Assembly (NCBI GenBank): GCA_024220505.1
Contig: JAKZZE010000011.1
Coordinates: forward strand, 682,001-746,000
Length of the DNA stretch: 64,000 nt
Direction: 5' to 3'
Source of the DNA: Rhizopus arrhizus
Taxonomy: Eukaryota; Mucoromycota; Mucoromycetes; Mucorales; Rhizopodaceae
Below, piece after piece: positions 55,967 to 64,000 of this stretch. The translations under genes were made by a program, and so were the position numbers. The notes beneath the pieces were generated by a model, which saw nothing but the letters and a program-made list of their open reading frames with translations, was not told the origin of the DNA and did no database searches. Numbering within the stretch: the stretch's first letter is position 1; each line of letters opens with the position of its first letter.

Positions 55967-56661
55967 ATGCGTTTCTCTGCCATTGCCTTTGCTGTTGCCT
56001 CTGCCGCCGTTTCTTTGGTCTCTGCCCAATCCATTTCAGCTGTTGCTTACTTAAACAGTTCATCTGTAAATGGCCTCGTTTACTTTTATCAAGAGCATTT
56101 TGACAGCCCTACTAGAATCATTGCAAACATCACTGGTTTGACAGCTGGTGAACATGGTATTCATATCCATCAATTTGGAGATCTTTCCAATGGTAAAAAC
56201 TTCATTATAAAATAGTTTAGTGTTGCTAAAACAAAACAAAAGGTTGTACTTCTACTGGCTCCCATTACAACCCATTTAACATGACACACGGTGGACCTGA
56301 CGCATCAGAAAGACATGTTGGTGATCTTGGTAACATTGTCGTTGACAACACTACCGGTTTGGCTTTGTTGAACATCACAAGTGACTATGTCAAGTTGAAA
56401 CACCACATCTCTGTTATTGGGTAAGAAAGGAAAAAAAAAACTTTTGTATTCTTTTTTCTCATCTTGTATTGATAGACGCGCTGTTGTTGTTCATTCTGAT
56501 CGTGATGATTATGGACTTGGTGGATCACCTTTATCCAACACAACTGGTAATGCCGGAAGCCGTGTTGCATGTGGTGTTATTGGATGTAAGTTTTTTTTTT
56601 TTTGCATTTGCTTTGAAGCCACATAATTGACTGTTATTATGTAGATTCCTCTACTGCTTAA
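55967..56661 (+). CDS. Secreted Cu/Zn superoxide dismutase
   Basis: Four exons: 55967-56192, 56243-56420, 56476-56585 and 56645-56661, for 176 residues. A signal peptide ([20 protein letters not shown]) is followed by the SOD fold. Metal ligands are visible in [14 protein letters not shown] (two Cu His), [22 protein letters not shown] (bridging and Zn ligands) and [11 protein letters not shown] (Cu His). [13 protein letters not shown] contains the active-site Arg and the disulfide Cys. It dismutates superoxide outside the cell or in the wall. The last exon encodes only five residues plus the stop. Introns are 50-59 nt. Confidence 0.96.
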
Positions 56662-57291
56662 GCAGCGTTGAAAATAAAAGTTAGAAATACAAGATAGGAA
56701 TATAAATTTGAATAATATAAAAGCCTTTAATAAACAGTATCTATAATTATATTTATATAAACGAACCCTACTTTAAATTACTCCAAAGATACATGAAACA
56801 ATTGAATTTAATTTAATTGAAGTGATAATTAATGACGACCACAATGTAAAAATTGAATACAAATAAAAGTCAAACGACTTTGAAAAACATCAAAAAAGAA
56901 ACAAGCTTTTCCTGTCATAGTTGGCTTCTCAGCTTGAGTCTACAAAAGTATGAATTGGGAGTATCAGAATATTCCAAATTTTCCGAAAAAGCAGCCTATG
57001 ATACCACTTTTCCTTGAAGCTAATAACCTTACTGTCTTCAATGTGACAGATAGACACTAGCAGCATATCCCTAACATTCAAATCTCTTTTTATATCGATT
57101 AAGTCTTCTATTCATCCTTGTTTACTTTTATATTATGAAATTGGACGCGCTTATATTAATCAGTGTTAATAACAAAGCTTCAAATTTTTTCTTCTTTTGT
57201 ATTATTCGGATAGAAGGTTTACAGCCCCAAATCAAGTATATTCATAAAGAGAAGGTCATTATTTAAATAAAGTGAATATGCTTTGAATAAT
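56662..57291. other. Intergenic, no gene seen
   Basis: A/T-rich sequence between the SOD gene and the broken ORF. Confidence 0.5.
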
Positions 57292-57729
57292 ATGTCACTG
57301 ATTATAAATGTTCTTTATCCAAATAATCTATTTTACATCAAAATGTCTTATAGGTCAAATCAAATTCGACTTACAAATTTTGACAAGCATTTGTCTTCGT
57401 TTAATAAAATGGATAATATGGAGCAGATCCGATTTAACCAAAATACTATAGTGAAGACCAAAGCGCTCAAATCCTTCATGCATTACAACATTTTGACATT
57501 GTATCTACAATAAGTCTCAGTAAACGGTCTTCCCATTTTTAAGCATGTAGCATCCACTAATATCAACGCCAATACTGATGATATTTCCTTTACAAAGAAG
57601 TATTTTACAATACATGCTACAATAATCCTTCGCAAGAAAGAAAAAGCTAAAATAGACAATGCTGCCCTCAAGATGAGAGAAGACACCACTCCTGAAGTCT
57701 TCAAAGCATTAATATCAACCGATTCATAA
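57292..57729 (+). pseudogene. Unknown ORF interrupted by one in-frame stop
   Basis: One frame stays open from about 57283 to the stop at 57727-57729 except for a single TAA at 57511-57513. After that stop it continues with VNGLPIFKHVASTNINAN, KKYFTIHATIILRKKEKAKI and ALKMREDTTPEVFKALISTD, which looks like genuine protein. No GT-AG intron neatly removes the stop. It may be a recently broken gene, a relic of a dispersed family, or an in-frame stop caused by a sequencing difference. Product unknown. Confidence 0.4.
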
Positions 57730-58382
57730 GGTTTCCAAATACTCTCAAACAGTGAACATTGTTACTGAAATGACTCCAACATTTAGAATAGTTTACTCTC
57801 AAAATTTTCTGTCAGGATGCTAATATTCCAAAATATAGACGGCTTTGATAGCTACGGGAATGGAACTGAGGTATCTGGTTTCAAAATTTGTATATATGAC
57901 TGTATCTCATAGAAGTAAAAGCTTTAGTTTATATCTTTAACAGGGATCAAGACAGATTGAGTAGGTTAATTGCGTTTGTTCACCTGTATATAATTTGTTG
58001 CATACATTATGTAGTAGTGACAGTATTTCATATAGTAACCATTTTTCTACTCACAAAAAAAAAAAAAAAAACTATTACACAATCCATTGTTTGTTTCACG
58101 AACTTAAAATTTGTTTGATAATGAAAAAGTTACTTTTTTAGCAAAAAGGGTGGTAAAAAAGGAAAAATAAAAACAATTTTTTATATGCATTCATTTTTCG
58201 TGCTTCAGCTTGGATACTCGTCTTCTGTAAGATGTGAAGGAACTACAAATATTTTCATTTAAACATAGTACCTTTTTTTAAGACTTTATCAAAATGACTC
58301 ATTAATCATGTTTAATATTCCGACGTACTTTTTTTTTTTTTTCTTCTTCTTCTTCTTTTCTTCTTTCTTTCTATCAATTAGA
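57730..58382. other. Intergenic, no gene seen
   Basis: Promoter region of the chorismate mutase gene at the right end, with a T/C-rich tract (58329-58375) directly before the start. Confidence 0.5.
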
Positions 58383-59391
58383 ATGACTGGAGAACTCTAT
58401 TCATTGGATAAGCTTAGAAGTACTCTTATCCGATTGGAAGACACAATTCTATTTGGTAAACAAGTCCAAGTAAATAGACAAAGTGAGAGCTCTCTCTAAT
58501 ATGCTCTGTGTAGCACTGATTGAAAGAGCACAATTTGCATTGAATCAAAACATATATGAAAAGGGTGCCATTGAATTTAAAGGCGAAACAGGAGAAAAGA
58601 GTTTTTTGGAATATTGTTTATCAGAAACAGAAAAAATACATGGTAAGCAAGAAGAGTAAAAATATGGTATTTTGTATTTACATTTTTATTTCAACAGCCA
58701 AAGTTCGCAGGTACACAAGGTAATAACAACAATAAGACAAGTTGTACATTATGACCTTATTAATTTTTTTTATTTAAAAAAAGCCCAGATGAATATGCCT
58801 TTACTTCACCTTTACCTGAGCCTATTCTTCCTCCACTTCAATATGATGAATTCCTATACCGAAATGAAATCAACGTAAACAGTGTTATTATGGACATGTA
58901 TATTAAATATATTCTTCCAGTAATTTGTAAGGAGGAGGATGATAACAATTACGGAAGTTCGGCAACAAAGGACATTGAAGCATTGCAAGCATTAAGTAAG
59001 CGTATTCATTTCGGTAAGTCAATGCAAAAGAAAATAAGTACATCTATACCTCAACTACTTCCATGAAGGTAAATTTATTGCTGAATCAAAGTTTAGATCA
59101 AATCCAACCGAATATATCCAGTTAGCATTAGCTGAAGATAGAAAAAAGATTGATGAACTATTAACAAATAAGAAAGTGGAAGAGCAAGTGCTTGAAAGGT
59201 TACGTAGAAAAGCATTAGTTTATGGACAAACATTAGATGAAGAGCAAGAAGGAACAAGTAAACATTTGCGTATTCCAGTAGAATTAGTGGTTGACCTCTA
59301 TAAGCGATGGGTTATTCCACTAACAAAGGAAGTAGAAGTAGATTACTTGATTATTCGAGGTAAAGCTGCAGCTACAGAAGAACTAAAATAA
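58383..59391 (+). CDS. ARO7: Chorismate mutase (AroQ type)
   Basis: Five exons: 58383-58455, 58514-58642, 58698-58719, 58784-59013 and 59069-59391, for 258 residues, the usual size of eukaryotic chorismate mutases. It converts chorismate to prephenate for Phe/Tyr synthesis. Motifs: LYSLDKLRSTLIRLEDTILF, ALIERAQFALNQNIYE, SPDEYAFTSPLPEPILPPL, NVNSVIMDMYIKYILPVIC, DIEALQALSKRIHFGKFIAE and VELVVDLYKRWVIPLTKEVE. Exon 3 is a 22-nt microexon (KVRRYTS). The first exon's start follows a CT-rich leader. Introns are 55-64 nt. Confidence 0.95.
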
Positions 59392-59956
59392 ATATTCGAT
59401 ATCAAGCTTTTATAAAGTCTTGTGACACAAGCATGTACTGTGCTTTTCTTTCCTATTTCGGTAATTCAGGTACATTTTTTAGAACACCAATATTGTTTCT
59501 TTAATGTAAAAAAAAAATATGCCAAAATGCAAACACAATCAAACACTGAATTATAATGCGTAAAACTCTACTCAAATTGTTAAAAATAAATAGTGTTTCC
59601 TTAATGTGTTTGAATCAATAATAAAATATCTAAAGCGTATATTTTTGCAATTGAGAAGCATTTTGCTTCAATCACATATGTGTAATCAACTTTTACTTGC
59701 AAAAAAAAAAAAGAGAAATACAATTGATGTACAACCTTCAATATCACATTCATATAAGCAATCTCAGCCACTTGCTCGATAAGCCACCCAATTAAACTCA
59801 TGCTTCAAATTTTTCTCAACTTACCCTCTTCATTTTACAAGTCCTTCTTATTCTTTGTTCGAAACCACAACTCCTTCATTGGGAAAAAGCAACAAAGAAA
59901 AAAAAAAGGGATAAAAAACAACAAATACACACCACTTATAAAAATATAATACACTA
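59392..59956. other. Intergenic, no gene seen
   Basis: 3' flank of chorismate mutase and the fibrillarin promoter. Short minus-str frames are low complexity and antisense to the Gly/Arg-rich exon. Confidence 0.5.
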
Positions 59957-61031
59957 ATGGCATTTGAATCTCGTGGAGGTGCTCGTGGAGGTCGCGGAGG
60001 AAGCCGTGGTGGCGGTCGTGGAGGAAGCCGTGGTGGAGCTCGAGGTGGATTTGGTAAAAAAAAAAAATCAAAAGATAGCATATACAACACAGCAGTACTT
60101 ATATGAATGTCAAATAGGAGGAGGACGTGGCGGAAGTCGTGGCGGTGGCCGTGGTGGTTTCGGTACGATGAAATAATCATTTGACAGCGTTTTTCAAACT
60201 AACCTATTGCAACTAGGTGGAGGCCGTGGAGGAGCTTCTCGTGGAGGCGGTCGCGGAGGACCCCGTGGAGGCGCCAGAGGAGGCCGTGGAGGTCGCGGCG
60301 GTGCCGGAGGCGCTAGAGGAGGTGCCAAGGTTATCATTGAACCTCACAGACATGCTGGTATCTTTGTTGCTCGTGGAAAGGAAGATCTCTTGGTTACAAA
60401 GAATCTTGTTCCCGGCGAATCCGTTTACGGTGAAAAACGTATCTCCATCGATGGACCTGAAGGCACAAAGATTGAGTATCGTGTATGGAACCCCTTCAGA
60501 TCCAAGTTAGCCGCTGCTGTCCTTGGTGGTGTTGATCATATTCATATTGCACCCGGTAAGAAGGTGCTTTACCTTGGTGCTGCCTCTGGTACTTCTGTCT
60601 CTCATGTTGCTGATCTTGTTGGGCCTGAAGGTGCTGTCTATGCTGTCGAATTCTCTCACCGTCCTGGCCGTGATTTGATCAACATGGCAAAGAAAAGAAC
60701 CAACGTTGTTCCTATTATTGAAGATGCTCGTCACCCCCAAAAATATCGTATGCTTGTTCCCATGGTCGATGTTATTTTTGCTGATGTCGCACAACCTGAT
60801 CAAGCCCGTATTATCGCATTAAACGCTCATAACTTTTTAAAGAATGAAGGACATATTGTTATTTCTATCAAGGCTTCTTGTATCGATTCAACTGTGGATG
60901 CTGCTACTGTGTTTGCTCGTGAAGTGAAGAAGCTTCAAGAAGAAAGAATCAAGCCTCAAGAACAACTTACCCTTGAACCTTATGAAAGAGATCACGCCGT
61001 TGTTGTTGGTAAATACGTCCGCTTCAAGTAA
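59957..61031 (+). CDS. NOP1: Fibrillarin, box C/D snoRNP 2'-O-methyltransferase
   Basis: Three exons: 59957-60053, 60118-60162 and 60217-61031, for 318 residues. Exons 1, 2 and the start of exon 3 encode the Gly/Arg-rich (GAR) domain. The methyltransferase part begins [20 protein letters not shown] and shows [25 protein letters not shown], the SAM-binding [43 protein letters not shown] and [16 protein letters not shown]. It guides rRNA methylation in the nucleolus. Both introns split a Gly codon in phase 1, making exon 2 (45 nt) a symmetrical exon of pure GAR repeat. Convergent with the Whi2-like gene. Confidence 0.97.
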
Positions 61032-61407
61032 ATAGCCAATATTCTAGATCCAGCTAGTAAAGTTATAACAATCAACATCACATAATATTTTTGCCGATTC
61101 ATTTTGCCTTTTTTTATGAAAAAAGCAAATAGTTTCCTTTGTAAATAAATGGAGTCTGTAATGCCTTCACCCATATTTAATGAATAATATCGTCTTATGT
61201 ACTTATATTTAAACTCTGATCATATGAAACCAACTCTGTTTTGCTTGGTTTGGATCTTTTGCAAATTTTGTACGACATTTTAAATTATAATTTACAAGAC
61301 GAGGATGTTTATATTAACTAATCGTAATAAATAAGAAAATAAAATATTCTGGGTTATTTAATAGTGGTAATAGTGGTAATAGTAGTAATGAAAGGGTATA
61401 AAGATAG
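61032..61407. other. Intergenic between convergent genes
   Basis: 3' flanks with AATAAA-like signals on both strands and a short TAGTGGTAA tandem near 61364-61385. No gene. Confidence 0.55.
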
Positions 61408-62312
61408 TTAAATCATTGTTAGTTCCAAGGTCCATGTACGTCTTGCCCACAATCTAACATTTTGGTTATCAATTTCAACTGTGTTTCCATCCCACCAACA
61501 TTTTCTCTACATAACGATGGGGTTTAATGTAAACAAACAATAGTAAAAAAGAAACTTACGGCAGGTTTTCTCCAAAAAAGCAAAAGTTTCTGTGCTGTAT
61601 TGTCCATTTGATCTGTACCAGTTGATTTTAGTGCGACCAAGCTCATACTATTAACACATGTCCTATTTGGCTCCACTTCTCGATGAGCCCAGTGGTCTTC
61701 TTTTGAGAAACCAGCTTGACAAAGTAAACCAATTAGATGCTGTTCAGCTACATTGTTTGCTCTTGCAATATTCTTCTCTAGTGCCGCAAAGACTTGATTT
61801 TCACTCTTTAAATACTCGCCAGCGGCTATTCTCAACTTGATAAGATCTTTCTTTTGACCTTTACTAATACAGTAATATTCAAGCTCCTCTCTCAAAACAA
61901 TAATAGGCGTCTTATCAATGATGGAAGGATAATACTGAGCTGCTTGACTAAAGGCAAATAAAGATCGTTTTGGGTTCATTTTCTTTTCTTTTAATATTCC
62001 TTCGTAAAAATGCAAAACATATCCTAAACAGTGAGGATCAAAGTCTACATGGGTTGTCACTAAATCTTCTTTGCATCCCAACTCTAGTTCGCCATTATCA
62101 GATTGCTTTCCCAAAATGAGTCCATTGGGAAACATTGCAATAAGTAAGCTTTCCGGTAAACTAACTAGTGTTTCTTTATGTAGTTTCATACGGATACCAC
62201 GCAATTTCAAATATAGTATATCAGGAATGGCATCAGGTATATTTTCATACCCATTGTCAAAGTCGTCATATTGTTGGGCTTGATAAATGGCCTTCTCTTC
62301 TTCTGTTGACAT
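61408..62312 (-). CDS. Whi2-like BTB/POZ protein
   Basis: Two exons on the minus strand: 62312-61560 and 61506-61408, with a 53-nt phase 0 intron (GTAAGT...ATGTAG), for 283 residues. A BTB-like fold comes first (ILYLKLRGIRMKLHKETLVS, LPESLLIAMFPNGLI, VDFDPHCLGYVLHFYEGIL). IIVLREELEYYCISKGQKKD follows, and the C-terminal block is RKCWWDGNTVEIDNQNVRLW ending WTLEL. Yeast Whi2 proteins of this kind modulate Psr1/Psr2 phosphatases, general stress response and TORC1. The role is transferred by family only. Confidence 0.85.
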
Positions 62313-62456
62313 TTATTAAAAAAGACGAAAAGAAAAAGAAAAAGGATCTTTCTATTTTTTCAAAAAAAAAAAGCGGCATGTACCTTTAAAAAAATAGTTC
62401 AGCTCTTTTTGTATACACACATAATTTATTTTCACAGGATGCAAAAAGAATGTATT

Positions 62457-63580
62457 TTAAGCAGAAGACTTTTGCATGGAAGAAGTACGACGACGTTCAA
62501 TCTTCTTATCCTTGGCTTCCTTGACACGCTTAGCAAGCAATTGCTTGTATTGGGCTTCAGCTTCACGAGAAGATTCAGCTCTTCTGCGCTTGATGGCTTG
62601 TCTACGTCTCTTGTGTTGGAGAGTGCGAGGGGTGACAAGACGTTGGATCTTGGGAGCCTTAGTATAAGCCTTCTTGCCTTCAGCCTTGGGTTGGACTTCA
62701 CGACGGATAACATACTTGCGAACATCGTCTTCCTTAGACAAGTTCTATATGCAAAATAACGAATTAAAAGACGAACAAATGGCTTGTATAATACTAAATA
62801 CGTACGAAGAATCTTCTGATCTTGGAAGCACGCTTGGGACCAAGACGCTTGGGAACAGTGGTGTCGGTCAAACCGGGAATATCTTGTTCACCTTGCTTGA
62901 CGACAACAAGAGACAAGACAGAGAGATCAGAGCCGACGATACAACCACGAACGGACTTTCTCTTGCGTTCACCAGTACGGCGAGGACGATAGCAAGAGTG
63001 GCCCTTGGACATCAAAAGACGAACACGGTGAGGCAAGAGAACACCTTGCTTCATGGGGAAACCTTGTTTGTCGTTACCACCAGTGATACGGAAAACGTAA
63101 CCCTTGAATTCGTCGCCAAGAGTGTCACCAGAGACTTCTTGAGCCATACGCTTATCATAGAAGCCACGACTAGTCAAAAATGTTAGATCAGCCCACCTCA
63201 TCTGTTTTTGCTCTATAAAACTTACAGTCTACGTTCGTCTTCAATTTCGATCAACTTTTGGCAGCCGGTGGCTGGATTAGCGATGTTCAACTATTAATAT
63301 TGAATGTAAGTCTCTCAATCAAACAAAGCTTTCATTTTCAAGACGAATAATATAGCAAAAAAAAAAAAGAAAAAAAAAGAAAAAAAAAAAAACAAAGAAA
63401 GAGAATAGGATCACATTAACATGTTCCTTTTTAGAATGTTGAGGTTGGCAATGTCGAATGAATAATTCACTATTTATCATAATGGTTTTCATCCATCCAA
63501 TCCCCTTTGTATGTAATCCATCCTTTCTTTCTTTGCTTGGACTTTGCTATTCCTCATCCTTTGATGTTGCTTACTTTCAT
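62457..63580 (-). CDS. RPS6: 40S ribosomal protein S6 (eS6)
   Basis: Four exons on the minus strand: 63580-63575, 63290-63226, 63169-62806 and 62744-62457, for 240 residues. Exon 1 is just ATGAAA followed by a consensus donor GTAAGC. It joins to [20 protein letters not shown] to give the family's [14 protein letters not shown] start. Then come [53 protein letters not shown] and the Lys/Arg-rich helix ending [12 protein letters not shown], containing the C-terminal Ser cluster that is phosphorylated under TOR/S6-kinase control in other eukaryotes. Intron 1 (63574-63291) is 284 nt, the longest here and full of T-runs; the others are 56 and 61 nt. Confidence 0.96.
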
Positions 63581-64000
63581 GTTGTAAGAGAAGGAAACTT
63601 CACCTTCGGACAGCCCTTCATGCTTCAAATGGTAGATCTCCCCCAGTGTGCGCCCAAACCTGTCTCCCCTACTCTCACTCTCCGAAAAATTGGTGCGGTA
63701 AATGCGTAGTCACACTGGCTGGGTTGCGGTTTTTTGGGACGAACTTGGGACAGCGACAGTACTTTTATGTTTGGTTTTTATCAAAAGTAAAGGCTGCATG
63801 ATTCTCAATGATATCTTCATTTTGTATGGTAATGAAAAACATTTTAGTATAGCTTTCTTAATAACTTGATGTGCTTTAGTAAGCAAATGTTAGAAAATCA
63901 ATAAAATATTTACATTTTTTTATATGTATAATGCTATCATTTTGCTTTCCTTTACTGATTAACAACTTCAAGTAATTCTATCATTTTAATCTATCCTTCA
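63581..64000. other. RPS6 upstream region, no further gene seen
   Basis: Contains the presumed RPS6 promoter. A small + strand frame at 63458-63709 overlaps the RPS6 first exon and intron on the opposite strand and is not supported. Confidence 0.5.

Noticed and set aside
63458..63709. 83-codon + strand frame near the right end
   Set aside because: It lies antisense to the RPS6 first exon and intron, with no motif.
1..64000. CRISPR arrays, operons, riboswitches or bacterial ribosome binding sites
   Set aside because: None is expected in a nuclear fungal sequence. The tandem repeats seen (1093-1140, 6620-6684, T-rich units) lack unique spacers of regular length.

Overview
The window reads as nuclear DNA of a Mucoromycota (probably Mucorales) fungus. 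It is strongly AT-rich with long A/T runs. Its genes carry many short introns, mostly about 45-65 nt. The proteins are fungal or eukaryotic housekeeping types (squalene epoxidase, VPS36, epsin, pelota, fibrillarin, RPS6, NOP53), and the degraded transposon relics suit this phylum. I could run no database search, so all family names rest on motif and domain recognition.

Left part (about 1-14,800): a gene-poor repeat graveyard. It holds two LINE reverse-transcriptase fragments and a zinc-ribbon ORF. It also holds at least six LTR copies of two families, five of them with 5-bp target-site duplications readable in the sequence (one imperfect). A 481-bp TA-flanked element with 16-bp terminal inverted repeats, direct and tandem repeats, one tRNA-Asn gene, a dead Tc1/mariner transposase and a possible Fanzor/TnpB-like relic complete it. 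The LTR cluster lies beside the tRNA gene.

Middle part (about 14,880-34,300): genes are well spaced. In order: a secreted or ER helical protein of unknown function whose signal peptide lies in a separate 57-nt exon; a Caf120/Skg3-like PH-domain protein; GlcNAc-6-phosphate deacetylase; a secreted LysM protein with a long basic repeat tail; an SDR oxidoreductase; a small unknown protein; a possible small multi-exon gene; and a second, inverted copy of the LysM gene. The two LysM genes share even their intron and are the most unusual loci here: their tails are periodic and punctuated by KR (Kex2-like) sites.

Right part (about 34,900-63,600): a compact, conserved block. It contains epsin (11 exons, seven LxxQxTG kinase-type motifs), a CBM21 PP1 regulatory subunit, NOP53, a ZGPAT-like G-patch protein, VPS36 head-to-head with pelota/Dom34, an ATF/CREB-type bZIP factor and squalene epoxidase. 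Three unknown proteins follow, then a rhomboid protease, a secreted Cu/Zn superoxide dismutase, a broken unknown ORF, chorismate mutase, fibrillarin, a Whi2-like BTB protein and RPS6. Functions cluster loosely: ribosome biogenesis and quality control (NOP53, pelota, fibrillarin, RPS6), endosome and endocytosis (epsin, VPS36), and cell wall or amino-sugar metabolism (deacetylase, LysM proteins).

Exon boundaries were assigned by hand from GT-AG sites, reading phase and protein conservation. Places where this is ambiguous (bZIP, SDR, epsin intron 3) are stated in the entries.
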